The notes: generated by a model from the sequence alone, not told the origin. 64,000 bases of DNA from Mugil cephalus (GCF_022458985.1 NC_061770.1:39537599-39601598), one strand, 5' to 3'; numbered from the stretch's first letter, positions 48,279 to 61,458 are shown. Made by a program: numbers and translations.

Positions 48279-51200
48279 AAAGCTTACGTGCAGGTGAGAA
48301 GGACATAATGAGTTCAAGACTAAGAGCAGAACAGATGCAAGTGATTAGAGTATTAAGACGGTTGTAAATCTCTCATATATGTACCTGTCTGTTATATTCC
48401 TCCTCGTTCTCCATCCACATGTACTCGGCGAACGGGTTGGCGTCGCTGCCCTCTCCCGCGTGCCCGTTGGCCACCGGCTCCTTCCCTTCCTTTCCTGGAG
48501 CTCCGCCTCCCGGTGTCTTGGCCACCTCTGGACCGCTCATCTCAGCCGGCTCTGCATGAGGTAACAACAATACGTCTTAAAAACCTGCTGGAAAAAAACT
48601 ACGCACCGTGGTTGTGATTTAAGCTCGGAAAGACACTGAAAAGATTTTTCACGATCGATTAAAGTGACAGCAAAGTCCCAAAAAAAAAGCACATTTAATA
48701 GCGGATACTAGACAACTGGCTCGTCTCCCGTCCTCAAACCCACAGTTTGATCTTCCTGGCAGCTCGGTTCGTCTCGTTTAAGGCTTCGACGTTTCAGCCG
48801 AGGATCCAAACTGATCAAATTATCGGCGCGATTTTAGTGACAGCTGGGAAAACTGCTCCCACGAGTGGAAATTTCTTCACCGCTCACCGACAATAAAAAC
48901 GACAAATCCTCCATAACTCATGACCCGAATAAGGAACAGGTTGAAAACTAAAAACTCCAGCTGGCGCTAATCCTGCTGTCATGCCTTTTTCTGCAAACAC
49001 TGAAAAACGAGCCTGAAGGCTTCGTGGCATTGCTGGGATTTTACGACTGCAACCAATATGTTTTCTACGTTGGTAAATCGCAGTAAAAAAGGGGCCAGAG
49101 TGTTTTATTATTAACCAGGAAAACACACACACACACGTCACAAATACGTACAGAAACTATACCAGGTAAACAAACAGGAGTTAAATCATGACTGAAAAGA
49201 ACATAGCGTAACTTCAACCTCCTCCCTGTGTGGAACAAATCCAAGCACAGCAAAAAAAAAAAAAAAAACACCTTCAGAGAAAGTTTTTGTAGCATTGGAA
49301 GAAAAAAAAAAAGACAAAGAGCTCAGAGGCTCTTTAAACTTCCAAAAAGCAAACCAACATTAAGACAGAGCGCTAAGCTAGCGGCTGTGTGCTAAGGGCA
49401 GCAACTAATTTCCATTCATATACGCTGAAGCGCGTTTTTTTTTTCCTCTAAGCGTATGTGATGTGGCTTTTCACTGAACCACAGGAACTCGTACCCAATC
49501 ACACTACTTCGAAAACTGCGCTCAAGAGACTCAGATGCGGCCGCGCCCGGACCACGCCCCCACACACACACTCACAGAATCTGGGGTTACAGTGTGTAAC
49601 CAGCAGCTACGACTCAGACATGTCGATGATTCAGTGGCGTGATTCAGTTGTTGACGACGACGACGACTCCACCTGGGAGACACCTGGGTGCAGCTCAGAC
49701 TGCAACAGTATGTGCTACGTGCTACTAGCGTGATGCTACAGTCCCTCGATGAGCAGGAGCGCACACCTGGAATGTTGTCGCCATTCAAAGAAAGCAAAAG
49801 TGGTATCGGGGCAACTGTGTTGTCAAGGGATGCGTCATCAAAGCAAGAGTTACAAAAGAAAAGTCACAAGATAATTTGTCATCAAAGCAGAGTTATGATT
49901 ACAAGCTAAGCTAATTAGCTAATTAACTTGAGGAACTATTCAATTAGCAATTTGACCATTTAATTCAGTTTTAATTTATACAAAACCAACTGTAGATCAT
50001 ATTCTAACTCTTAAATTGCAAGATTTACATCCTAACATTAGTATTTTTAAGTCATTTGTTTTGTAGTTCATTCTTCTAGCTTCATAAATTAACTCGACAA
50101 CAGTGACTTCAATGACTAAAGGCTGGATTAGACGACGCCTTCATGAAAACTCCAATGTAGCGTTCACGCTAACTCGGAGGAGACAAAATAGGTTTGGTGC
50201 ATTGTCACCATTTGCTGAACATTAAAACATGTCCAGCAGCTATTTATTTTTATTTTGGAAGCAGTAATTGCTCAGTTTTCCCCCCACACACAAGGTGTCT
50301 TGAATGCAGCATCAGCTGCAGCTGCATCTCCCATTGGTGGGCAAACTCAATTGACTGCTCATTTTTTATTTCTAAATGTCGATCAAACACCACAGTCCAG
50401 ATTTCTGAGAACACTTTAAGCCCTGATACATGGATTCATACACCAGAAAATAATTCAACTCCCACTATGAATAAGCAATAAGTGAACAATTACTGCTAAA
50501 ATAAATTGTACTACATTAATTTGCTCTGATTAAAAGGAACGAGCTCCAATAGAGATGAGTCTAATGGTTTCATGAGGCTCTTTTATGGTTCTACAGGACC
50601 TACAATCTGTAGCTTAGTCTGTAACAACACCAGTCGGTGCTCGGCCTGTTCTTTTTGTCTCCACTTCCTGCTTCACTTTCAACAATGGTTACTGAAACTT
50701 AGCATCTCTTTATCAACCTTTATTCACCCAAAACAATCAATTTCTAAAAACTGCCGAGATGGAGAAACAGATGGAAAAACACGCCGCTACTACGAGTCTA
50801 AGTCTAAACCGACAACTAGCGTGAACTGTAACACAAGACGCACTTTACAGAACTAAAACTGAACCAACAGAATCAGGGAAAGGGAATTTTGGATAAAAAT
50901 AAAACTAAAACTATAACGTAACGGCTGCTTGTGAAAATCCCTAAAGGAGAGGACTTTGTGATATACACAGTTATCTCAGTGCATGTCAGGACAACACCCT
51001 ATTTAAAAAGAAAAAAAAAAAAAAGGTGAGAATACAAGATGATGTGAAGCTCGAAGGAAAAGTCTTAGTCACTACTTTACACCACACACACCATATATAT
51101 GTATACGTGTATATAAATCCTTTATCGCTAGTTCATGATGAAATAGTTTAAAACTTTAGTGCAACTCATGCGTAGCAGCAAACAGCTTCTTCAGGCTGAA

Positions 51201-54200
51201 TCCTCTTAAGTAGGTCAGGTAATCGCACACACCTGGTGGGCAGGCTGTGGGAACGCAGGTAGAAAATTAAATAAATAACCATACCTCACCCATAGGTGGC
51301 TCTTCAAACTTAGAATAGGGAGTAAACACATACGACGGGCGAGAAGAAGAAGAAATATATCTAGAATAATCACTTAGATTTAATCAATAACCAAAAACAG
51401 GCACGATAAAAGCTGCTCTACTGGCTTTTATATCCACGTGCATCTGTTTTAATTCACCTTTCACACTGTGTGCGCAGCAGAAGGTGTTAAAAGTACCAAA
51501 AGGGGAAACGCACACACACATGTCAAGGTCAGGGGGGGAAAACACAAAACACATTGCTGCCGACACAACACCCGCACGGCCGCGGTGTTTTCAAGCACTT
51601 CACTTCCAGCCTTGACAAAAAAAAAAAAAAAAGACAATCAGGACTGTACCTGACAGGGGGGAAAAAAAAAGTCTTTATTCCCTTTATCCACACACTTCCT
51701 TCAGTGGGAGAGTCCCTGGTAAATGTGAGACCTGCCACTAAAGATTACACAGCTCTACACCTGCTATAAAACAATAAATAAATAAATAAATGAATAAATA
51801 AATAGACGAGAGCAAAAGGAATTCCCATTATAAACCAACTCTGCGCAATCTGAGTATCATTTCACTTTTATTTATTAACTTTAAGCAACATAACAGCACA
51901 GAACAGTGGACGTGATGATACACAAAGACTCTAAATGTAGATAAAATTATAAAGGATCACAGGGCGGACGTTCTGTTTTTACTTTTTATACAGATTTAAA
52001 CTCACACCAACACAATCTCCCGCTCGCACGTATCCTACAATTAATTACGAGAAGGTCTCGGTTGGATACGATTTGTTGCGTATCCTCAGCATCGCCACTA
52101 CGATGAGACATGCCCACGATAATGACATAATCCCCAGACTGCCAGCCAGCTGCAACGCACTTGTCATGACACAAACGCGGCCTTCGCAGCGGGGACGAGT
52201 AAAAAAAAAAACCATGATCTCAACCGAGCTGCAAACACAGCTCCGGGATCAGCCCCGAACGCACACACACACACACACACACACATATATCGCAGTGTCC
52301 GACTTTCAGGCAAACTCCCACAAACTTCACCCATAAAATGACCCGATTTTTAAATTCAGGACGTCGCAGTGTTTTCTTCCTCGACGCCTGTTCCTGCCGT
52401 TTTATCGTCTCAAAACCAGCGGAAACGAAAAATCAGCACGAGGGAGTTCGATTCAGACCTGAAGCAGGCTGCAGGTCTGCAGGACGCAGGGAGAGAGAGA
52501 GTACGGACAGACAGTCCTTTAGAGGAATTCAAATAAACATGTAATCTAAGTAGGCCAGTAGACTAAGGAGACGTACGTCCGTGTGTCTGTTGGGCAACGA
52601 TAGAGACGTGTAATCGCGCCGTGATACGGACGAGATGTGAGCTGTAAAGGCATAAAACAAGCAGGACAGGTGAGAGTGGGAGAAAGAAATGTTTGAAGCT
52701 GACGCCCGTGTGTTCAAATTAATTATTTTTTTTTTTTTTTTTTACAACAGGCCCATAAAGTGTTATGGAACAAAACAGACCTTCGGCTTTAACTCCAGAG
52801 TCTGTGCAGACACTTTTTAAACAAAACAAAAAAAAATAGACGTCAGGCAGACAGAAAACAAGACAGACACCGGTGACGTTTACACAAGAGGCCTCACAGG
52901 AAAATCTCAACAAAAAAAACAAAGAACAAAAAGGTCAGAACTCAAATAACATAATCGATTCAGGAAAAACAGTCGTTCGTATAGTGTGAAGGAATCATTT
53001 GCATTAAAGCCTCAACACTGATTTTACAACAGCGGCAGGAAACGTGAATCCGCTCAGGCAACACTAAAGTGTTCATCGGGCGAAGTAGAATAAGTAAATA
53101 AATAAATAAGTAAACAGCGCCATGATGTACATACATGTATGTAGCACTTAACGTGCTCGTGTTGCATAACCACATGTTGGTCGACATGTAACATTCAGCT
53201 AAGAGCTTGAATCACCGCATCCTCTACAGCGAAGAACAGCAAAGATTGACCCCAAAAATTAAAAAATAAATAAATAAAATATGACTCGTTCTGGTCTGAG
53301 GACTTCTTGAATTAATTTAAATAATAGACTAGAACAGATTGCGCAATGATAATATTGCAGAAACGTTCTTACACTGACCCAGATTTTAGTTAGATAATTT
53401 AAAGCATGACACCAAAACGCTCGTTTTCTCCGCTTTACACCATAAAATAAAGTTATTTAAACGCGTCCGGCGTCCGAGGAGGTAAAGATTAACGTCAAGG
53501 ACTTAGACAAGCGAGGAAAATGATGTTCAGCTGTAGCACAAAAAAAGAAAATGCCAAGGATAAAATAAAAAGAAAGAAAAGTCAAGCTTCAACTCGTTCT
53601 GTGTTGAACTGTATTTCCCCCCCTTAGTAATGTGTTGAACCACTTTCAGGTTGTCTTCAAGCCTGGACATCTGGAGGACTCCTCAAATTCACTTACATAA
53701 TCCACCAGAACAAAGTTGTGCACTGAAATTAGACACTGTCACGTCGATGTGGGTTTTAATTTATTAAATATATATATTGCATTGTCAAACAAGTCATCTA
53801 AACATGTGCACGTTGTGAAGAGGATTGGTTGGTAATTAGTTGCACCTTTTCCAAAATGTTAGATTGAATAATGAATTGGAGGATGTTTGTAATAATTAAA
53901 TTGAATAAACTCAAATGTAATAATAATAATAATAATAATAAATAGCCCTGGCATTTCACCACGTCGGTCCTACTGCCCTTTAAACCCACTCATCCTTGTT
54001 AAGAGCTGAATAAAAATTAAACGAGACAACGACCAAACAATAATAAAAAAAGCCGCATTTAAAACTGTCTAAATTATTCGCTGTCGTAAAAACATGAGGA
54101 AAAATAAAAAAAACTTAAATAAAATCTGAAATACATGAAGATCCCAACGACGTCCTGGACGAGGAAAAAAAAAATGAAAAACGAGGAGAGGCACGTACAT

Positions 54201-54700
54201 AAATACATACAAACACAAATAATTTACACATATATGTGTGTGTGTTTGTTGAATTATTAGTTAACGCAGCAGAAAACGGGAGAATAACCCCGCTTCATTA
54301 GCCGCTTATGTAATGAACCAGTTTGCGTATGTAACAGGGGCCGTGTCGTCGTGGCTTTGCCTCGGCTAACAGGGAGCTAACCGGCTAACTAGCCAGGTGT
54401 CCGGGGCCTACCTGAGGAGCACGGGCTAAAAAAGGATCGCACGGGGGTTTTAGCCGGAGGTAAAGCTAAAGCGGCTAGCTTCGGGATAGCTGCGCTGTCT
54501 GTCAAATGTCCGGGCCTAAGGTTTGAAAAGCTACCCCAGCAACAACAAAGGGTAAGAACAAGAAGAAGAAGAAGAACAAGAACAAGAAGACGGGAGTCCG
54601 GGCTCCTCCTCCTCTTCTACCGGACAAAAAAAAATGTTATTTTTTAATCAATGTCGCGAAGCGCATTTGCGTAACGCGGCTCAAATGCAAACAGCCGCGT

Positions 54701-54735
<35 letters not shown>

Positions 54736-54973
54736 GCAACACGCATCGAGGACATTTGAATACTAGAGGGCCAAACAAACAAAACAAAAAAAAAAAAGTC
54801 GGATTCCGCTATCGCAAGCTAGCACGCTGCTACAGCATGGCAGCATCCCTCAAGCAGGTCAACAAAAAACAAGCCTCGGCTCCGGGGATTACCACAACCC
54901 TCTACGCAAAAACACACACACAGACACACGCTGCCAACGATTAACATTAAAGGGTTTTACAATTACCTGGCAT
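47498..54973 (-). CDS. paip2b: PAIP2B, poly(A)-binding protein-interacting protein 2B, complete, 131 or 137 aa
   Basis: Translational repressor that binds PABP and displaces it from poly(A) and eIF4G. Minus-strand exons: (54967-54973), 48385-48551, 47657-47839, 47498-47554. The PAM1 region is at about 34-108 of the shorter form: [18 protein letters not shown] joined to [20 protein letters not shown], then [11 protein letters not shown] and [14 protein letters not shown]. The C-terminal PAM2 motif is [13 protein letters not shown], ending [16 protein letters not shown] and the ending match PAIP2B rather than PAIP2. Two starts are possible. ATG 48540 lies inside exon 2 (MSGPEVAK...). An upstream exon ending ATGCCA-G at 54967 before GTAATT joins in frame to give [12 protein letters not shown], six residues longer. 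Both have a purine at -3. Human PAIP2B is 123 aa. The N-terminal 30 residues are Gly/Lys-rich and not conserved. Acidic Glu-rich helices fill the middle. Confidence 0.94.
48002..48280. repeat. Homopolymer A and T runs in PAIP2B intron
   Basis: Four runs in under 300 bases: T at about 48013-48030 and 48067-48076, A at about 48162-48183, and A at about 48249-48276. They lie in the intron between exons 2 and 3 and may be worn retroposon tails. Confidence 0.8.
54412..54620 (-). other. paip2b: Alternative non-coding first exon of PAIP2B (candidate)
   Basis: On the minus strand 'gtgctcctcag|gtaggcc' gives a good donor at 54411. The sequence upstream is CG-richer than its surroundings and contains a purine/pyrimidine tract near 54545-54610. 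Joined to the exon at 48551 it would make the ATG at 48540 the start codon. The exon's 5' limit is unknown. Confidence 0.35.
54702..54734. repeat. Poly(A) run
   Basis: 33 consecutive A residues between the two candidate first exons of PAIP2B. Confidence 0.95.
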
Positions 54974-55260
54974 TTTCTTCTTTTTTTTTACGTTTGCTCT
55001 CGACGCCTCAACGTAACACAAAGTTATTTGCAACTACACTGCGGAGAGTGTGTGTGCTCGTCGTCGTCGTCGTCGTCTCTCTCCAGTTGGGGATTTCTCA
55101 GCGCTTGCGATGCAACCACGTAGCTCCTCGTCTGAGCTAAGTCCTGTTAGCCACCACCTTGCTAACGCTAGAGCGCTGGCTCGGTCATGTGGTCTGGTGG
55201 GGCGTTCGCGGACCGTCGCCAATGTGGGGAATTGTGCGTAGATTTATGCTATAGCTCAGG
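54974..55260 (-). promoter_or_regulatory. paip2b: Candidate PAIP2B promoter and 5' UTR
   Basis: This is a CG-rich segment directly upstream of the exon that carries the longer-form ATG. It contains a CGT trinucleotide run at about 55058-55078 and an inverted CCAAT ('cgccaatgtg', 55209-55218, forward on the plus strand). No TATA box is evident. Assignment rests on position. Confidence 0.35.
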
Positions 55261-57992
55261 GGCTGCCCAAGGACGTTTATATTCATCAAAATAATAAATA
55301 AATAAATAAAATAAACGCTAGACGGCGCTGTATCTTTTAATTTTTTGTTTCTGCTTTCAACTTTTGCTGAAATAGCCACCAAGCACGGGTCACATAAATG
55401 TTGTGTGCATCTCCAAACCTTCGCACCGATTCTTTATTGATCCACATCAATCAATTTGAAAATTGCGGCGATGGAGAAGCAGCCAGAAATACATCACAAT
55501 ACGCAGGAGCCTTTGTGACGCTTTAGCGCAGAAACATAAACTACGTTTGTTTAACTTGAGCGTAATGCCACCAGCTCCCGTTTGACTTTGAGAAGTGTCG
55601 TTCATCTAAAAGTTTCTTGATCTATGTTAATAATTTCACTGGTCCTGAGCAGAGGGGGCAGTTTCTGAGGATGTATCTGTGCTCCAATTTGCAAAAAGTC
55701 TAAAAAATAATAAATAATAATGACTGATTACTGTAACAATGACTTTAACCACATTAGCCAGACCTGGTTTATATATCTGAAATTATCTAAATCCCATCAG
55801 ACAACATTCAGAGCATGTTCATTTCGATTTGTAAACATTGACATGAGCATGTGCGCAGGCAGCTACAACAAACAACTGTGGCTCAAAAAGCATCGTGAGG
55901 CTTCACACTTGATGCTGCCTGAAATAGATTCATTGCTTTAGAAGTTGTGATTCGTTGTTGGTTACACTAATTAAGTGACTGACACTGTGGTTGCCTAGCA
56001 GCAAGCGAATGATGATCCACGTCTTCCTGTAACCCTCTTTACCCGACTGTACTTTTAAAAGAAATAGCAGGTTTAGGTTTACTTAATGGTTTATGGGAAC
56101 AAATCAAAGCTAAGGGTTAAGTCGCGATGCTACAAAAAGTGTAAGACGAGAACTGAAACACGATTTAAAATGTGACTTTTCTCACAGTCTTGACATCTGA
56201 AAGTGGCTTGAACAGGAACTCACAACATGTTCTAGTGTTTACAGATACTGACACACGTTCTTCCGACCTACAACTTTAAAGATATATAAGAGAGAAAGGA
56301 AACATATCACCACAAGTGACAACTGACTGATTTAAATTAAAAACAAAATCAATTAGCAAACATAGTTCCTTTTAATCAACTAATCCACTTAAATATTATC
56401 TGATATAAGACGCTATTTGAATATCAACCATTGAAAATACATGATCTCTTCATACAGACTTTCTCTCAAAATGTGCGTCCATGTCTTTAAGTTGGATCAG
56501 CGGCGTTTGCCAATCTGAACTCAGACGGTGGAAGAATATGTCATACGAAGGCGCATCACCCTGGTATTTATGCAGCCTCTTTCACGCCCAGTGAGCTAAA
56601 TATGAAGTTCAATAAGTCCTAAATACTTTTCTGACTTTTTTTCCTGGCACAAATCTAAACACTGCACGGTACAGTTCATAATGGATCAGCTAAAAACGTC
56701 CATGAATGAAGTTTCTGGCATGAATCCTTCTTGTGTATAATTCCAAATACTAGATAATACCACTCAAGCTGCAAGGCTCATTGTTTAAAATCTGAAATGT
56801 TATTTTGTTTCAAAATGTGTACAATCTTATTGGTTCTATTATGTTTGCACTTGGATAAACTTACTAATAGTTACGAGTGCTCTCACCTCAAATGTATTAG
56901 CAGAGAAGCTATGTCAGGAATATGTGCTCAGTTTCTCAATGTCTGTGTTTATTGCACAGAAAACACACGTACATATTATATATCAGTCAAAACTGATGTT
57001 CACTTAGTCGCAGTTAGACCGTATGTAATCAAGTTGACTAGCTGACTTTTCGTCAACTAAAACTAGAAAACAATGAAAGATAAAAATGACCAAAATTAGC
57101 AAATGATTAAATCAGAAATGACTGTCTGAATTAACTTTGACTTAAGGTTGGAAAGTTCTTTATCATAAAATACACCATAAAGTCACCTCTGCGCTCATAA
57201 AAAAAAAAATAAAAAATGCAAATGTCAATGCAAAAACATGACAAATGAGCGTCACTTTCTGAGATTGAAGATGTGTTTGAGCTTGTGGACGCGGTCTCAC
57301 TTTAAATGGTCACAAGCGAAAGGATGTAGGAGTTAACTCATTAAAATAGATTTAATTGGCTAATTTCTTTAGCACTGCGTGTCACAGTATCCATTAAAGA
57401 AAAAAAAAAAAGAAAAAAAAAGTCCGAGCTAAGATTCGCTCCGTGAATGCAGCACGTGAACAAACATCCCCTCGAGCTCCACTCTCTTTACTCCGAAACA
57501 CAAATGCCTGCGTGGCTTAGAGGGGGAAAAAACACACTTCTGTCTATTAATTACAACTAATCCCATAAGACACACTTTAAATTATATATAAGGAACCTGA
57601 TTGATCACAATGATGAGACTTTAGGCGGTTAAAAGACTTCTTTTGTTTGGTTCAGCGTGCGTAAAGAAGACTCACATTTTTTTTTAAATTGACAGTGTTG
57701 TTGTTGTTGTTGACCACAATACAACTATTTCTAAGGCGAGGGGAGACCTGTAACTTCATGAGTTGTATTCTTCCCAGCAGGTACTTTAATTCAGATGGTG
57801 TTGAGGTGCTTGTTCGCCTTTTGTGTTCACTCATAAAAAAGGCTCATGCACGGAAAATAGTTTAAGTTGACTGCATTTTCTTGCCATAATTCACGTGTCT
57901 TGTCGCTTCCTTCCTGCCCTTTCTCGCTGTCCTTCTTGCCTCCTCGTAGCTAAATAGCTTAGCTTCCCACATTACTGCAGCAATAACAACAC
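55261..57992. other. No gene recognised
   Basis: AT-rich sequence between PAIP2B and the promoter near 58.3 kb. There are A runs near 57199 and 57400-57420 and a (TTG)n run near 57700. The peptide HKRRTSTSTPSELKYLLGRI read at 57760-57830 (-) looks a little like coding sequence. It has no ATG context beyond a single short frame and no matching splice partner, so I do not call it. Confidence 0.5.
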
Positions 57993-57998
57993 ACTCAC

Positions 57999-58230
57999 CT
58001 CTCAACTTCAAGTGCAATAAGGGGGGATCCGCAAACCAGCTGTCTGGGGAGGAGGTGGTGGTGGTGGAGGTGAGGGTGAACGAAAGCGGCTCTTTTCCGG
58101 TCCCGGATATCTCAAGAAAACCACCCAGAAAAGAAATTCCTCTGATAATTTCCAATGCGTAAAAGTCGGCGTGCACCTCCCGGGTCAGTTTACTCGCGGT
58201 GTGCGGCGAGTAATCTAATTAATATAGAGT
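57999..58230 (-). other. Candidate minus-strand first exon, probably non-coding
   Basis: The minus strand shows a strong donor, GTGAGT at 57998-57993, preceded by an open frame of about 60 codons with no ATG (the first usable codon is GTG). Forward CCAAT boxes lie about 80-130 bases upstream on the same strand. It could be an upstream non-coding exon of PAIP2B or of an unseen transcript. Confidence 0.3.
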
Positions 58231-58299
58231 TTTTCTGCGTAAAGGTTGCGAGGGGGAAAAAAACGGTGTGTCGTTGTCGCGCTTGTCCAGCTGTACTCT

Positions 58300-58391
58300 T
58301 CTGTGATTGGCTGAGGCCCACGTCAGTCAAAGCTTCCTCGCCACGCGATTGGTCCAAGCGACAACACGCCCCGCCCCGCCCCTCCATTCAC
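58300..58391. promoter_or_regulatory. CCAAT/GC-box promoter, possibly bidirectional
   Basis: Two ATTGG boxes (58306-58310 and 58348-58352) and tandem GC boxes (gccccgccccgcccc, about 58368-58382) within 80 bases, in CG-rich sequence. To the right is a perfect plus-strand donor, GTAAGT, at 58392. To the left is a perfect minus-strand donor, GTGAGT, at 57998. That would suit transcripts leaving in both directions. Confidence 0.5.
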
Positions 58392-58941
58392 GTAAGTAAG
58401 TAAACAAAATACGGTTTAACCCGTTTTTGCCTTTGCGCCCTTTTTGAAATCAATATGGCCAAGTTAAAGTTTGACAGCGTGGGTGCATTAACCCTCCTTA
58501 AGAAAGCACAGATCTAGGTTTGTGTTTGCAAAAATGTGTTTGAGAGGAAAGCAGAGGGGAGTAAAAGTAGATTCAGGAGTGTTTTTTTCAGGGATTGGGA
58601 AAGTTTACTGTTTTGACGGAATAACATTTGGCTCAAACCGTGTTGTATGGATTTAATCATGGATGAATGAGTCAGAACATCTAAGATAAACTTCTACATT
58701 GTTCACTTGTTGGATCGTAGCTGTTGAAACCTTTTCTCTATAGGAATTTGTTAAACTGTGCTGCTATTATGTCTATTCTAAAAACCTGTTTACACGTATA
58801 CACTTTTACCACTGCTGCAATATATATATTATTTTGTCATTTTGGTATATTTTCAATATTTTTATTAGTAGTATTTTATTTTTTTATGTAAATAATGTCT
58901 TCTTTGCACTGTTTTGTACATACTTGTGTTTGTTTTTGCAG

Positions 58942-59035
58942 GTGATCTTGCTTCTGATGTGCTTCCCGTGGGACTGGAGATAAGATGACCCCTAAGATTG
59001 GATCTAAAAGCAGCTGCCCATTCCTAAGATTAGCG
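58942..59035 (+). CDS. Candidate exon with start codon, gene not recognised
   Basis: Acceptor 'tgtttttgcag' ends at 58941 and donor GTGAGG begins at 59036. Inside is ATG 58985 with A at -3, encoding MTPKIGSKSSCPFLRLA in phase 0. The GTAAGT donor at 58392 would supply a non-coding first exon. The coding-looking exon at 61459-61906 on the same strand can be entered in phase 0 at 61461, so the two may belong together. I cannot exclude missing exons between them, and 17 codons is too little to prove coding. Confidence 0.3.
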
Positions 59036-61458
59036 GTGAGGTTTTTGAGCCATAACAGGTAACTCACTAACCAAGAACCAAGACCATTTAGACTTTTCCT
59101 CATTGGAGAACAGAGTTCTGGATTCAGATCACTTTGTTTTTTAGGACCTTAATCTTCCTCTGAATCAGAAACTTCCTTTGGACACTCTGTTTTTTTTTTG
59201 ATCATTCGCTATAGTCCTAGTTGTTGTAGCCTGGCCCATGACTAAATGCATCCACTGTTACACAGGTGTCCAAATGAACTCAGACGTGTGTTGCATCCTG
59301 ACTTGTATTCTTCCACGCGCACACGTAACGCTGCAACATACTTTAAAAAATTTCAACATGGCATAAGTGTTGTAGCTCAAGAAAGTCCTGGATTGCGTAA
59401 CATTCAGGACGAGCTGTGTCACCGTTGTACCATCTTCCTAAAGAGTGAATGTTTTATTCATGCTGATTATTCACAGCAGTTACTAAATTCGCCCCAGAGC
59501 CTTTTAAGGCCCCCGTGACTATTTAATCTATTTTTGGTTGAGTCAACAACCCAGCTTCACTGGTTTCTCTCGTGCTGCTTTGGTGAGTTGTGGATGTTTT
59601 TAGCAACGGCTGCTGCTCTGATTCATAAACACTGTTTGGCTGGATACCACCGAGACGGCAACTGGGACTATACTTCATGCAAATGGATCTCATGTTGTAT
59701 AATCAGTGCATTCAACTGAATCGTGTTATGGTGCAGCCCATACAGCTCTAGTATAGATTAAGCAATTTATTTAATCATTTTCACCTCATGTTGCGTAATT
59801 GTTTTTGTCTAGAAGCATCTTTTCAGCACTTTTTCATTATTATTTTTTATTTATTTTTAACTTTTTAACCCCTTTTATCTCATGATCTCATTCAGTCTCT
59901 GTATCCTGCCCCACCTCCTCTCACTTCCTGTTCACAGCTTTCACCTGGGTCACTGAGCAAGAGGGTGCATTACTCTAAAAACACAACAGAGGGCGACTAT
60001 AGCACACAATGTGGGCAACTAATCCATCTGTAAATGTGGATATAAGTGGAAAACAGATGAAATAGTATTGATTTTGTCTAAACACCACTTTTGTCCAACC
60101 ACTATTGTCTGCAGACGTTGTAAATAATACTTTAATTAGTCACAATGCAGACGTCTGACAGAATAAACTCATAACAATTAACTCTCCATCATTCAGCTTG
60201 TGACTTTTAACAAAAACTATTGCAATCCAAATAATTTCTGTTCGTTTGTGCACGATGCGTGCATAGAGTAACGTACTTTACAGCCGGCATAAGTCGCGCT
60301 GCACCACCGCTTCATCCATATGTATTTAACAGGCGGAGAAAATCCACTTCGCACATAAATCGCGAGTGTAGCAGATTCCCAGCTCGCTGCATTATTTCCT
60401 CACGGCCTCAGCTGGCTGCAAGATGCACGGATGTCCATACGTACCGAGGAGGAGACGGGGACATTAAATCAGGGTTTCAGGAACGCCAGATGTTCCCCGA
60501 GTGTCACTTTAAATGTATGTATATCTGTGAGTGTGCGCAGCACATTTAGCCAAAGTGATCTGTGATATCGCTCCGTGGAACGCGCATAAAAGCCTATAAA
60601 TTATTTAATTTTTGTCATGTGATTAAATGCATACACATGCATTCAAACTGAGGCTTAAAACTATAGTCAAATGTGTTTAGAAAAGTTTAAATTCTGCTTT
60701 GTTGTGCAGCTTGCTTCAAAATGAACTGTATTCTTGCTACTTTCTTCCTCCCCGTTGCTCTTCTTCTCCCTTGTAATCACTTGTCTTTTACTATAAATCC
60801 CCTCTGTTTCGTTTGAGTGTCTTCTCAACAACTTGTCTTAATTTGGCCGACTGCCTTACAAACTGCCTTACATTAGCTTCAATTGCACTTTGGAACACAT
60901 TGAGACACACGTCCCATCGCTTGCATTGAAAGCACATGAGACGGAGGAATGATTACATCAAACAAAAGCCGTTTCCACGTTCATGTGTTTGCCAGACTAT
61001 TGTTTTAAGGCAGACTGACTTGAAGCTGAGAACGAGAAACAACGCGCAGCCCGAGCTCATGCACATTATCACGAGAGTCCACAGTGACACTCCTAATCTC
61101 CACGCACGCTTTTTACTTACGGACAAAAGGAAGTTTGTCGCCCGTTTAACTTTCCCCCTCACTCCTGGCATCCCCCTCTGTCTCTCACCCCCGGTCCCCT
61201 CCGCTGTAAATTTCACCCTCCGTCTCTGTTATTGAATCATAAATCATAAATTCCCTTCGTGTACCCCTCGCTTTCTTGCTCCCCCGTTCCTTTTTATTAC
61301 ACAATAGCCCAGACTTTATGTCAGGGGGCGGCCATGTTTAACGTGCGTGTAGGGGTCTGCTCTCACACACGTTTGTGCATAATTTATGCTTTACGTCGCT
61401 GCAGCGTTTTACTGCGTGCGGCAAAGTGAAATAGACAAATTAGACCTCTATCTATCAG
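59036..61458 (+). other. Sparse region; possible intron of the unrecognised plus-strand gene
   Basis: If the exons at 58942 and 61459 belong to one gene this is intron. Otherwise it is intergenic. Several open frames of 60-100 codons (for example 59246-59518, 60259-60549 and 60936-61235) have no family resemblance and no convincing splice signals. No repeat family of the window recurs here. Confidence 0.4.

Larger units (their letters stand above)
48552..54966 (-). other. paip2b: PAIP2B first intron (6.4 kb)
   Basis: Both candidate first exons splice to the acceptor at 48553-48552. The intron has an (AAAT)n run near 51771-51815, CA repeats at 52261-52285, (AAT)n at about 53918-53942 and many short A/T runs. 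No exon of another gene was recognised on either strand. Confidence 0.7.

Noticed and set aside
57999-58176. Minus-strand peptide of about 60 residues near the 58.3-kb promoter
   Set aside because: It has no ATG and begins only at GTG. A non-coding first exon is the simpler reading.
59246-61235. Open frames at 59246-59518, 60259-60549 and 60936-61235
   Set aside because: No recognisable protein features and no acceptable splice signals at their edges.
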